From positions 1-64,000 of the forward strand of contig CAMYKP010000009.1 of the NCBI GenBank assembly GCA_947259005.1: DNA of 64,000 bases, in the 5' to 3' direction. Under the pieces are notes generated by a model that was not told the origin of the DNA, searched no databases, and saw only the letters and a list, made by a program, of their open reading frames with translations. Shown here one piece after another: positions 34,813-42,666 of the stretch. The stretch's first letter is position 1. Each line of letters starts with the position of its first letter. A program made the position numbers and the translations under genes. This DNA comes from an uncultured Parasphingopyxis sp. GTDB lineage: Bacteria > Pseudomonadota > Alphaproteobacteria > Sphingomonadales > Sphingomonadaceae.

Positions 34813-35418
34813 TTACAGCGCATCCACGGCGGCAACGATATCGGCAGGCTCCGGGCGGATGCGATAGTCGGTTTCGACCATCTTGGCCTGCACGATACCG
34901 TCCGTTCCAATCACCATGATCGTAGGCCGGGGCACTCCATAGGCGAAGCTCCCTTCGGCATATTGCGGATCGCGCAGGTCGAACGCTTCGATCATCGCCG
35001 CGCCTTCGTCCGACAGCATCGTATAGCCGATGTCTTCGCGAGCGGCGAAATCGGCGAGTATCGCGGGGGCATCATAGCTGATCGTCGCCAGCGTATAGCC
35101 GCGCTGCTCGAGATCGCCCTGTATGCTCCGCAATTCGACCATCTGCCCCTGGCAATAGCTGCACCAGTCGGCTGATCGATTGAACACCAGCACCAGACCA
35201 TTTTCGCCAACAAGGTCGTCCAGGCGGCGTTCTGCCCCTGTCATATCCCGCGTCAGGAAATTCGCCGGGATAGCCTCACCAACCGAAGGCCCGGCATGCT
35301 CCATCGGCTCATTGGCGGCCTGCTCGACCGGATCGGCGATGGGCTCCGCGTCCTCTGTGCAGGCCGCAATGCCGAGCGTTGCCGCTGCAGAAACAAGAAC
35401 GATAGTAAAGGCGCGCAT
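34813..35418 (-). CDS. Peroxiredoxin/thioredoxin-like lipoprotein
   Basis: 201 residues. The signal peptide ends in the lipobox GIAAC (Cys20). Residues 50-200 are an AhpC/TSA-type thioredoxin fold with LVLVFNRSADWCSYCQGQM, giving an active CxxC at Cys86/Cys89, and the cis-proline region VPRPTIMVIGTDG. A role in periplasmic thiol or peroxide chemistry is likely. The partner reductant is unknown. It is tail-to-tail with the exported methyltransferase-like gene, three bases apart. Confidence 0.87.
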   Translation of the reverse strand: MRAFTIVLVSAAATLGIAACTEDAEPIADPVEQAANEPMEHAGPSVGEAIPANFLTRDMTGAERRLDDLVGENGLVLVFNRSADWCSYCQGQMVELRSIQGDLEQRGYTLATISYDAPAILADFAAREDIGYTMLSDEGAAMIEAFDLRDPQYAEGSFAYGVPRPTIMVIGTDGIVQAKMVETDYRIRPEPADIVAAVDAL

Positions 35419-35588
35419 GATTTGCTCCCAAGGCTGTGTCTGGCTCGGTATTCGCGATAATCGGCCCGAAAGTTACGATCCAGATCACAGTTTTTGGCGA
35501 TAGCGAAGTAAATCTATGGATTCCCGGCAATCGGGCTTGCCTGCCAAGGGCCCGGTATGAAATATGTGACGCTAGGGGGATTTATACG

Positions 35589-36125
35589 ATGAACAGGAAT
35601 ATTCTCATCATTGCGGGAGCGGCGATCGTCGTGTTTCTTGCGGTATTGCTGATCCCGCGGTTGCTGGACCGGGATGCCGAAGAGGAGCCAGCGCGCGTCG
35701 CATCATCAGAGTCTTCCGAAGAGACTGGCTCGGCGGAGGCAGCGGATTTCCCGCCAGCGGATGATAAGGACGAGCCAGCGGCGCCTGCAGCCAATTCTCG
35801 CCCCCTGAACCCCGCGCTGGAAGCGGGGCTCGCCGAGGGTGTCCGCCAGATTAACACGCAGGTCCCGATTACGATCGACGAGCTGACGACAGTGACAGCG
35901 GCCCGCTTGCAAGGGCGGCGGATTCAGTATCGCTACGAAATTTCACGCGATCTCAGCGCTGCGCAAATTTCATCGTTCCGCCAATATGCCTCGACGCAGA
36001 ATCAGCAGAGCATCTGCCAGAATTCGGAAACGCGTACGCTGATCGATCTCGGCGGGGAGTTTGAATATGTCTATTATGGCCCCGATGACCGCTATCTGTT
36101 CAGTACGCCGATCACCGGCTGCTAG
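35589..36125 (+). CDS. Membrane-anchored protein of unknown function
   Basis: 178 residues from ATG 35589. One N-terminal transmembrane helix (residues 4-24, NILIIAGAAIVVFLAVLLIP), then an acidic Ser/Glu/Asp/Ala linker of about 50 residues, then a compact extracytoplasmic domain from about residue 75. That domain (ITIDELTTVTAARLQGRRIQ, then QSICQNSETRTLIDLGGEFE) contains one Cys, and the last residue of the protein is also Cys, so a disulphide linking the domain ends is plausible. I do not recognise the family with certainty. It is convergent with hslU. Confidence 0.75.
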   Translation: MNRNILIIAGAAIVVFLAVLLIPRLLDRDAEEEPARVASSESSEETGSAEAADFPPADDKDEPAAPAANSRPLNPALEAGLAEGVRQINTQVPITIDELTTVTAARLQGRRIQYRYEISRDLSAAQISSFRQYASTQNQQSICQNSETRTLIDLGGEFEYVYYGPDDRYLFSTPITGC

Positions 36126-36146
36126 CGGCTTCCGCTCCAGTGGCCG

Positions 36147-37460
36147 CTAGAGGACATATTTGCTGAGATCCGTGTCCCGCGCGACGGCGGCGAGCTGTTT
36201 GTCGACATAGGCGGCGTCGATCACCAGCGTCCCTGCTCCTTCTTCGGGTTCTTCCGACCCGGCTGCGAAGCTGATCTCTTCGACAAGTTTCTCCATCACG
36301 GTCTGCAAGCGCCGTGCGCCGATATTCTCCACCTGACCATTCACTTCCGCCGCTATCTTCGCGACCTGCGCGATAGCGTCTTCGGTGAATTCGATCTCGA
36401 CGCCCTCGGTCCCGATCAGGGCCTGATACTGGTCGGGCAGATTGGCCTTGGTCTCGGTGAGGATGCGGACGAAATCTTCTTCGGTCAGAGCGCGTAGCTC
36501 GACACGGATCGGAAGTCGGCCCTGAAGCTCTGGCAGCATATCGCTCGGCTTGGCTACGTGGAATGCGCCCGATGCGATAAACAGGATATGGTCGGTTTTC
36601 ATCGGGCCATATTTTGTCGCGACAGTTGTGCCCTCGATGAGCGGTAGCAGATCACGCTGCACGCCTTCCCGGCTGACGGAGCCGCCGCGAACATCCGATA
36701 CGGCGATCTTGTCGATCTCGTCGAGAAAGACGATGCCATTTGCCTCCGCATTGGCGAGCGCGGCCCTGGCCACATCGTCCTGATCGAGACGTTTCTCCGA
36801 TTCCTCTTCGACCAGCTTGTCCCATGCATCGGCCACACGCATCTTGCGCCGCTTCTTTGCTTGTTGTCCGAACGCCTTGCCCATCATGTCCGACAAATTG
36901 ATCATTCCGACCTGGCCGCCCATGCCGGGGATATCCATCGGCATGTTGGGCGTGTCCTCGACCTCGATCTCGACCTGGGTGTCGTTCATGTGGTTATCCA
37001 TGATCCGCTGGCGGAAGCTTTCCCGGGTGGCGTCGCTCGCGCCCTTGCCGGTGAGCGCGTCCAGCAGCCGTTCCATTGCCGCCTTGCTCGCATCTTCGCG
37101 GACAGCTTCCCGTCGCCGGTCTTTTTCAAGCCGCACGGCATCTTCGACAAGATCCCGGGCGATCTGCTCGACATCGCGACCGACATAACCGACCTCGGTA
37201 AATTTGGTCGCTTCGATCTTGACGAAGGGTGCATCCGCCAGCTTCGCAAGACGCCTGCTGATTTCGGTTTTGCCGCAGCCGGTAGGGCCGATCATGAGAA
37301 TGTTCTTCGGCGTGACTTCGTTGCGCAACTCCTCGGAAAGTCGCTGGCGGCGCCACCGGTTGCGGAGCGCAACGGCGACGGCGCGCTTGGCGTCTTTCTG
37401 GCCGATGATATGCTCGTCAAGCGCAGCCACGATGGCTTTCGGGGTGAGGGCGTCATTCAT
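36147..37460 (-). CDS. hslU: ATP-dependent protease ATPase subunit HslU (ClpY)
   Basis: AAA+ unfoldase of the HslVU protease. 437 residues. Walker A is [20 protein letters not shown] (about residues 56-75), and the pore motif GYVGRDVE and Walker [10 protein letters not shown] are intact. The I-domain (residues about 110-240) is present, and the C-terminus DTDLSKYVL ends in the conserved hydrophobic tail that inserts into HslV. It lies 46 bases after hslV. Confidence 0.97.
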   Translation of the reverse strand: MNDALTPKAIVAALDEHIIGQKDAKRAVAVALRNRWRRQRLSEELRNEVTPKNILMIGPTGCGKTEISRRLAKLADAPFVKIEATKFTEVGYVGRDVEQIARDLVEDAVRLEKDRRREAVREDASKAAMERLLDALTGKGASDATRESFRQRIMDNHMNDTQVEIEVEDTPNMPMDIPGMGGQVGMINLSDMMGKAFGQQAKKRRKMRVADAWDKLVEEESEKRLDQDDVARAALANAEANGIVFLDEIDKIAVSDVRGGSVSREGVQRDLLPLIEGTTVATKYGPMKTDHILFIASGAFHVAKPSDMLPELQGRLPIRVELRALTEEDFVRILTETKANLPDQYQALIGTEGVEIEFTEDAIAQVAKIAAEVNGQVENIGARRLQTVMEKLVEEISFAAGSEEPEEGAGTLVIDAAYVDKQLAAVARDTDLSKYVL

Positions 37461-37506
37461 GCAGGTGCGTACTTTCGGTTTAGTCTGGCAGTGTATTTGC
37501 GGGAAA

Positions 37507-38064
37507 TCAGTCGCTCTCGATCGTCTCGATCGTCAGCTGATCGTTCGTGTAGACGCAAAGCTCGGCGGCGATGGCCATCGCCCGGCGCGCGATCTTGTCG
37601 GCATCCTTTTCATAATCCTTGAGCGCGCGCGCGCCGGCCAGGGCGAAATTTCCGCCCGACCCGATTGCGGCAAATCCGTCGGCGGGTTCGAGCACGTCGC
37701 CATTGCCGGTCAGGATAAGGGTAATTTCCTTGTCTGCGACGATCATCATCGCCTCGAGATTGCGAAGATATTTGTCTGTACGCCAATCCTTGGCGAGTTC
37801 GACAGCCGCGCGCATCAGCTGGCCATGATGCCGTTCCAGCTTGCTTTCCAGCCGTTCGAACAGAGTGAAGGCGTCAGCTGTCGCTCCCGCAAACCCTCCA
37901 ATCACCTTGCCGTCGCCGAGGCGGCGGACCTTTTTTGCGTTGGGTTTCATCACGGTCTGTCCCATCGAGACCTGACCGTCTCCGGCAATAACGACTTTGT
38001 TGTCATCGCGGACCGCGAGAATGGTGGTGCCGTGCCACGGCGCGCTGCTTCGATTTTCTTCCAT
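37507..38064 (-). CDS. hslV: ATP-dependent protease peptidase subunit HslV (ClpQ)
   Basis: Proteasome-like threonine peptidase. 185 residues from ATG 38064. A short propeptide ([12 protein letters not shown]) precedes [20 protein letters not shown], so the mature N-terminal nucleophile is Thr13. [17 protein letters not shown] and [13 protein letters not shown] are conserved. No ribosome binding site precedes the ATG, and a heat-shock-like promoter ends only about 9 bases upstream, so a near-leaderless mRNA is possible. It forms the hslVU operon. Confidence 0.97.
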   Translation of the reverse strand: MEENRSSAPWHGTTILAVRDDNKVVIAGDGQVSMGQTVMKPNAKKVRRLGDGKVIGGFAGATADAFTLFERLESKLERHHGQLMRAAVELAKDWRTDKYLRNLEAMMIVADKEITLILTGNGDVLEPADGFAAIGSGGNFALAGARALKDYEKDADKIARRAMAIAAELCVYTNDQLTIETIESD

Positions 38065-38072
38065 AAGCCGGA

Positions 38073-38100
38073 ATATATGGTGCCTTTGGCATCTCGCAAG
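38073..38100 (-). promoter_or_regulatory. Heat-shock (RpoH-type) promoter of hslVU
   Basis: On the minus strand CTTG (38100-38097), 16 bases, then CCATATAT (38080-38073). This resembles alphaproteobacterial sigma-32 promoters (CTTG, 16-18 bases, CYTAT/CCATAT-type -10), and hslVU is a classic heat-shock operon. The implied start site is within a few bases of the hslV ATG. Confidence 0.55.
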
Positions 38101-38149
38101 TTCACGACGTCTTAAGACACTGGTAACCATTCATCGTTACGCAATTCTC

Positions 38150-40081
38150 ATGAGCCAGACACAAGCATCGGCTATGGCCTTGATTGACGATCCGCAGGTG
38201 AGCGAGCTGCTGGGCGAGATCAGCGATTTTGCCATTTTTGCTCTTGATGTCGATGGAATCTGCACAGACTGGACCCCGATATCCAGCAGTTACAAAGTGG
38301 CGCCGATAAGCGAAGTGATCGGTTTCCCGCTCGAGAAATTCTATACTGATGAGGATCGAGAGTCGGGGCTCTATTGGGAGAACCTCAAAACCGCCGTTAA
38401 TGAGGGGCGGTTGGACACGGTAGGCATGCGAAAACGCTGGGACGGTTCCGAGGCGTGGACGCGGATCAGCATTGTCAAAAAACTGGGTTCCGCTGGCGAG
38501 CATGTCGGTTTTGTCGGCATCGTTTATGACGAGACGTTTCAATATGACGCTGCCCGTGCGCTCCATGTCAGCGAAGAGGCGTTCCAGACTCTCGTCCAGG
38601 GATTGCACGATCATGCAATCTTCATGCTGAGCCCCGACGGCTATGTAACAAACTGGAACGCCGGCGCAGAACGGATAATCGGTTATTCTTCAGAAGAAGC
38701 CATCGGTCAGCACATGTCCGTCTTCTATTCCGAAGTCGAGCGGGAGCGCGGTGTCCCCACCCAGATTCTCGAACAGGCCCGCATCGCCGGACGATATATC
38801 GAGGAAGGCTGGCGCGTGCGCCGCGATGGCAAACGGTTTCGTGCCGAGATTCACATCCAGGCAATCCGCGACGAGAATGGCGAGATTGTCGGCTTCGGCA
38901 AGATTACGCGCGATATTACCGAGCAATATGAGGCCAGACAGAATCTGGTTACGGCCAAGGAGGCGCTCTACCAGTCAGAGAAGCTTCGCTCATTGGGTGA
39001 ACTCACTGGCGGGATTGCGCATGACTTCAATAACCTGCTGACCGTTGTCCGGGGATCGGCCGAGCTCCTCAAAAATGAGTCCCTCACCGATGAAAGCAGG
39101 GCTCGCCATATTGATGCAATTGTCGAGACTGCGGACCGTGCGTCCGAACTGACCGGGCAGCTCTTGTCCTTTGCCCGGCGCCAGCCGCTTCAGCCCAAAC
39201 ATGTGGAACTGAACTCGGTGATACTCGATATGACCGAACTGTTGAAACGCACGCTGGGCGGCGGGATCAGTATCCTCAAGACGCCTGGCCCGGATCTCTG
39301 GGCGGTGCGCGCCGATCCGACGCAGCTCGAAAACCTCATTCTCAACGCGGCGATCAACGCACGTTTCGCAATGGACGGGGCCGGGACGCTGACTCTGGCA
39401 ACGCAAAATGTTGCCGGCCCTGCCGGCGATGAAGTCTGTCTGTCGATTTCAGACACCGGGGCTGGAATAGCGCCCGAGATACTGGACCATGTGTTCGAGC
39501 CTTTTTTCTCAACCAAGGGCCCAGGCGAAGGCACTGGTTTGGGCTTGTCCCAGGCCTATGGCTTTGCCGCGCAATCCGGCGGACGACTGGAAATCAGCAG
39601 CGAAGTCGGCCGCGGAACGACGCTGAGCCTCTATCTGCCGCGCGCTGAAGCCAAAGCTGATGAAGATCGCCAGTATCGGAACGACAATGCCGGACGGGAC
39701 GTGCCGCCGGGCACGCGTGTCCTGCTAGTGGAAGACAGCCGGACCGTTGCCGTCTTTGCGCAATCGCTGCTCGAAGAAATGGGTTGCGATGTCGTCCATG
39801 CAAGCTGCGGCGAAGAAGCGCTTGATGCGCTGGATAACGAACCCAATGGTTTTGACATCATCTTTTCCGATATCGTCATGCCTGGTTTGAGCGGTTTGGA
39901 TCTGGCAGCCAAGGTCCGCCGTCAGAAACCGCTGCTGCCGATCCTGCTTGCAACCGGATACAGCGAAGCTGCGGCCCGGGGTGAAGGAAGCGAATTCCCG
40001 ATCCTGCCGAAGCCCTATAAGCGGAACACGCTTTCGAACAAATTGGTCGAAACCATGGAGGCATTCGCAAAGGCCGCTTGA
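38150..40081 (+). CDS. Orphan PAS-PAS hybrid sensor histidine kinase with receiver domain
   Basis: 643 residues, no membrane segment, so a cytoplasmic sensor. Two PAS domains (about residues 18-130 and 140-258), HisKA with His291 in GGIAHDFNNLL, and a HATPase with N-box around residue 399, DTGAGIAP (Asp435) and GTGLGLSQAYG. A receiver domain (522-640) follows, with VLLVEDS, phospho-acceptor Asp574 in SDIVMPG, and Lys621 in PKPYK. No response regulator gene is adjacent. ATG 38150 has no good ribosome binding site, and ATG 38174 is an alternative. It is divergent from hslV, 85 bases apart. Confidence 0.92.
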   Translation: MSQTQASAMALIDDPQVSELLGEISDFAIFALDVDGICTDWTPISSSYKVAPISEVIGFPLEKFYTDEDRESGLYWENLKTAVNEGRLDTVGMRKRWDGSEAWTRISIVKKLGSAGEHVGFVGIVYDETFQYDAARALHVSEEAFQTLVQGLHDHAIFMLSPDGYVTNWNAGAERIIGYSSEEAIGQHMSVFYSEVERERGVPTQILEQARIAGRYIEEGWRVRRDGKRFRAEIHIQAIRDENGEIVGFGKITRDITEQYEARQNLVTAKEALYQSEKLRSLGELTGGIAHDFNNLLTVVRGSAELLKNESLTDESRARHIDAIVETADRASELTGQLLSFARRQPLQPKHVELNSVILDMTELLKRTLGGGISILKTPGPDLWAVRADPTQLENLILNAAINARFAMDGAGTLTLATQNVAGPAGDEVCLSISDTGAGIAPEILDHVFEPFFSTKGPGEGTGLGLSQAYGFAAQSGGRLEISSEVGRGTTLSLYLPRAEAKADEDRQYRNDNAGRDVPPGTRVLLVEDSRTVAVFAQSLLEEMGCDVVHASCGEEALDALDNEPNGFDIIFSDIVMPGLSGLDLAAKVRRQKPLLPILLATGYSEAAARGEGSEFPILPKPYKRNTLSNKLVETMEAFAKAA

Positions 40082-40094
40082 GCAACCGGGGCGA

Positions 40095-40703
40095 TCATAT
40101 TTCGAGCGGCCCGCTCGACAGTATCTCCAGGGTTCGGTCTTCCAGTGATTGATCGGCGAGTGCCGCATCGCGCCGATGGATCAATTCCGTAATTTGTTGG
40201 CGAAAGACGGCCACAGCAGCTGTGAGCCACCCATTGACCAAGGGATCGGCATTGGCATCACGAACATCAAACCGGTCAAGTCGTTCCACTATCGCTTCGG
40301 CATCCATGAAATATTCGTTGGTGACCCAGCGATTTGTTGTGAACCAGTGTGTGGGTACGCCTTGCAGATTGCAGGACAATGCGATGAAATGGACGGCGTT
40401 GGCCGGGGTTTTGCCTTTGGTGTTTTTCGGTTCGGGCTTGGCGCGAGGCGGTTCGCCTTCAAAGGCATTCAGCGGAAGGAACATGTGGAAATGGCCATGT
40501 TCTCCGGCTTCTCGCTGTTCGGGCGGATGCGCATGATAGAACCATCGCGCGCCGGTGGACGGACTGATCGCATCCTTTTGAGGGTAGTGAGTCCATTGCC
40601 GAAATTCGGCTTCCGGAGGAACGACGCGCGGCACAAGGGAGACGCCCTGCGACGTCATTTGCTTCGTAAGAGCAAATAGCGTCGTTTCGGGATCGTCGGT
40701 CAA
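40095..40703 (-). CDS. DUF6969-like His-rich protein
   Basis: 202 residues if TTG 40703 is used, which gives a TTGA overlap with the upstream stop (MTDDPETTLFALTKQM). A TTG 12 bases further up (40715) and ATG 40661 are alternatives. The core has WFYHAHPPEQREAGEHGHFH (about residues 54-73) with five His and several Glu, suggesting a metal site. HWFTTNRWVTNEYFMDAEAI and VNGWLTAAVAVFRQQITELI follow. I associate this pattern with DUF6969, from memory. No signal peptide, so it is probably cytoplasmic. It is second in an operon with the CC-repeat protein and may act on it; this is inference only. Confidence 0.7.
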   Translation of the reverse strand: MTDDPETTLFALTKQMTSQGVSLVPRVVPPEAEFRQWTHYPQKDAISPSTGARWFYHAHPPEQREAGEHGHFHMFLPLNAFEGEPPRAKPEPKNTKGKTPANAVHFIALSCNLQGVPTHWFTTNRWVTNEYFMDAEAIVERLDRFDVRDANADPLVNGWLTAAVAVFRQQITELIHRRDAALADQSLEDRTLEILSSGPLEI

Positions 40704-40972
40704 TATGCTGCGCAACAGCCTTCGGTCGCAGCACAGCAGCCGTCAGCGGCCACTTCTTCGGTTGCGGCGCAACAGCCCGCAGCCATAGCTGCACAGCATC
40801 CGCCCTCATGAGCTTCGCTGGCGGCAGCGCAACAGCCGCCACTGGCATCTTCAGCGGCTGCGCAGCAACTGGCTGCACAGCTACAAGCTTGCAGAGCCGG
40901 CGCGGCCAGCGCGAGGCCGCCGGCAACGGCCAGCATTGAAGCCAGGCTTCGCTTTTCGGTCTTTTCAGACAT
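40700..40972 (-). CDS. Exported cysteine-rich CC-A-A repeat protein
   Basis: 90 residues, ribosome binding site GGGAGAG 7 bases before ATG 40972. The N-terminus is basic, then hydrophobic (SLASMLAVAGGLALAAPALQ), a Sec signal ending near A-C30; a lipobox reading is possible (LQAC) but atypical. The mature part has 14 Cys: Cys30 and Cys32, then six CC pairs at 36-37, 47-48, 59-60, 67-68, 79-80 and 86-87, each followed by Ala-Ala, with acidic and Gly spacers. There are no aromatic residues except the final Tyr. Metal binding (metallothionein- or bufferin-like behaviour) is inferred. I know no named family for it. Confidence 0.75.
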   Translation of the reverse strand: MSEKTEKRSLASMLAVAGGLALAAPALQACSCAASCCAAAEDASGGCCAAASEAHEGGCCAAMAAGCCAATEEVAADGCCAATEGCCAAY

Positions 40973-41005
40973 TATTCTCTCCCATGGGTTTCGAGGCTAA
41001 GCTGG

Positions 41006-41031
41006 TTCGTCCGAATTGTGAAGCCGGTTAC
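41006..41031 (-). promoter_or_regulatory. SigF-type ECF promoter (GTAACC-N16-CGAA) of the CC-repeat operon
   Basis: On the minus strand GTAACC (41031-41026), exactly 16 bases, CGAA (41009-41006), ending 34 bases before the ATG of the CC-repeat gene. As I recall, this is the motif shared by promoters of the Caulobacter ECF sigma factor SigF regulon, which responds to chromate and cadmium and includes a cysteine-rich bufferin operon. No sigma factor gene is in this window. Confidence 0.6.
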
Positions 41032-41099
41032 AGCACCTGGAGTATCCCGTGTATTGTATCCGCCATCATCACCGAAACTCTCTGGGAAGAGGTTAAGTC

Positions 41100-41510
41100 T
41101 TATTCCACGCCCTTGATCTTTCCCCATTGGCGAGCAGCCGTATAGCCAAGATAACCGGTTCCGAAGAGCGCATAGAGCGGTTCGGGAATGCCCTGAAGAT
41201 AGGCGTTCATTCCGGCTGCGATATTGTGCGCCGCTTCGGGGCGGAAGGCTGCCAGCAGCCCCATGGGCAGCGCCCAGAGCAGCATGATATACATCACGTA
41301 CAGGAAGCTTGGCCGGGCACGGCTGGTCCATGGGTCGGAGGATTGCGCCTCTGCAATGATCGCCGACAGTTGAGCGCGGATGCCCTCGGCTTCCTGGGTG
41401 CCTTCCAGTTTCAGCAGTTCGAGTTTTGCGCGATCCCGCGCTTCGCGATCGGGCAGGATCCGATCGATGACGGTTGAAAGTGGTCCAATAAGGCCGGTTA
41501 GAACAGACAT
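41100..41510 (-). CDS. Orphan GTA-type holin-family protein (3TM)
   Basis: 136 residues from ATG 41510. The ATG four codons upstream overlaps the GGAG ribosome binding site. A soluble charged N-terminal part with an amphipathic helix (DREARDRAKLELLKLEGTQE) is followed by SSDPWTSRARPSF and two to three hydrophobic segments (LYVMYIMLLWALPMGLLAAF and later). This is the layout of the holin_3TM family found in gene transfer agents and prophages. No other phage gene is near. It is flanked by the tRNA-Pro gene. Confidence 0.75.
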   Translation of the reverse strand: MSVLTGLIGPLSTVIDRILPDREARDRAKLELLKLEGTQEAEGIRAQLSAIIAEAQSSDPWTSRARPSFLYVMYIMLLWALPMGLLAAFRPEAAHNIAAGMNAYLQGIPEPLYALFGTGYLGYTAARQWGKIKGVE

Positions 41511-41665
41511 GTGCGTCTCCATGGTAAAATTATGCCGTAATTAATAACCTATATGGTTATCTGTAGGACAGCAAAATATCTGCACGGGCGGCGAGGCTGC
41601 CACAGATGCGCGACTCAGCGCTGTAATCTTTGCCGAAAAGCGTGTTAATTGTGGGTGGGAGTGGC

Positions 41666-41742
41666 TGGTCGGGGCGACTGGATTCGAACCAGCGACCTCC
41701 ACACCCCCAGTATGATGCGCTACCAGGCTGCGCTACGCCCCG
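41666..41742 (-). tRNA. tRNA-Pro (anticodon GGG)
   Basis: 77 bases. The acceptor stem CGGGGCG / CGCCCCG, the D-arm GCGCAGCCTGGTAGCGC, an anticodon loop CTGGGGG (anticodon GGG) closed by a five-pair stem with two G-U pairs, and the T-arm GCTGG-TTCGAAT-CCAGT are all visible. A and an encoded CCA end follow. Discriminator A and G at position 37 are usual for tRNA-Pro. Confidence 0.97.
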
Positions 41743-41832
41743 ACCGAGGGGGCGCGATGTAAAACCGATGGCTCGGCAATGCAAGCTCGGTCGACAGTCT
41801 TATTCGCCCCGGTTGATGGGTAGGTGCTGTTG

Positions 41833-42144
41833 CTAGTCTGCGCCCAGCAGCGTTTTGCCAGCTTCGGCAGGGTAGCTCTTGACGCTGATGCCCAGAATTT
41901 TGGCGCTACCCATCGCCTGATTGAACGCCGCCATATGGGCGCTGTTCGAATGTTCCGTCAGAGCTTCCTGACTCTCCCAGATTTCGGTAATCTGCATAAC
42001 GTCCGGCTCTTCAACTGCGCGCCCATAGGTATAGCTGATACAGCCATCTTCCTTGCGTGTTTCTTCAAGCATGGTGACCGCCGCATCGTGCAGCCTGTCC
42101 ATCTCTCCCGCTGCCAGGCGAACCCAGCCGATGACGATGATCAT
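41833..42144 (-). CDS. Antibiotic biosynthesis monooxygenase (ABM) domain protein
   Basis: 103 residues from ATG 42144 (AAAGGGAAT upstream). The ferredoxin-like ABM fold shows as [60 protein letters not shown] and a final strand [17 protein letters not shown]. Such single-domain proteins act as quinol monooxygenases or small-molecule stabilisers. The substrate is unknown. It is transcribed toward the tRNA-Pro gene. Confidence 0.87.
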   Translation of the reverse strand: MIIVIGWVRLAAGEMDRLHDAAVTMLEETRKEDGCISYTYGRAVEEPDVMQITEIWESQEALTEHSNSAHMAAFNQAMGSAKILGISVKSYPAEAGKTLLGAD

Positions 42145-42254
42145 GATATTCCCTTTCCCGTTAAACTTTACATCCATGCTAGCGGCCCGGGGCCGGCATG
42201 CAAATAAATATGCTGCGTGCGGATGGAAGTTGCGCGAAACGCACCTTAGGTGAT

Positions 42255-42268
42255 AGAGGCGCGCCTCT
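42255..42268. promoter_or_regulatory. 14-bp perfect palindrome upstream of yajC-secDF
   Basis: AGAGGCGCGCCTCT sits 54 bases before the yajC start, in the 177-base divergent gap with the ABM gene. It could be an operator or a small hairpin. The remainder of the gap shows AT-rich stretches but no confident promoter. Confidence 0.3.
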
Positions 42269-42321
42269 GATCAGGGGTATTTATTGTACAGGCCCCGCCA
42301 ACCAGCATACAGGTCCCATCC

Positions 42322-42651
42322 ATGTCCGCCACTCCCGTTCTCGCTGCAGCCGCTCCTTCCGGAGGCGCAGGCTCCTTCATTGTCCAGCTTGTTCCGCTGA
42401 TCCTGATTTTCGTGATCTTCTGGTTCCTGCTGATCCGTCCACAACAAAAACGGATGAAAGAGCATCGCGAGATGATCGCCGCCGTGAAAAAGGGTGACCG
42501 CGTGGTTACCGGCGGCGGCCTGCTTGGCAAGGTGACCAAGGTGAATGACGAGGAGATCGAGATTGATCTTGGCGGCGGGCAGAAAGTGACCGCGCTCAAG
42601 GGAACGCTCTCGGATGTCCGCAATCCCCATGCCCCCGCAGCGAACGACTAG
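42322..42651 (+). CDS. yajC: Preprotein translocase subunit YajC
   Basis: 109 residues. One transmembrane helix (about residues 21-40, LVPLILIFVIFWFLLIRPQQ) followed directly by the family motif IRPQQKRMKEHREM, and a cytoplasmic domain with GDRVVTGGGLLGKVTKV. It accompanies SecDF in the SecYEG holotranslocon. It starts the yajC-secD-secF operon. Confidence 0.95.
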   Translation: MSATPVLAAAAPSGGAGSFIVQLVPLILIFVIFWFLLIRPQQKRMKEHREMIAAVKKGDRVVTGGGLLGKVTKVNDEEIEIDLGGGQKVTALKGTLSDVRNPHAPAAND

Positions 42652-42666
42652 GACAGACAGCACATC

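Noticed and set aside
38123..38140. Inverted repeat GTAAC-N8-GTTAC before the histidine kinase gene
   Set aside because: Five-base arms are too short to stand above chance without support from other copies, and no CGAA follows at the right distance for a SigF-type promoter.
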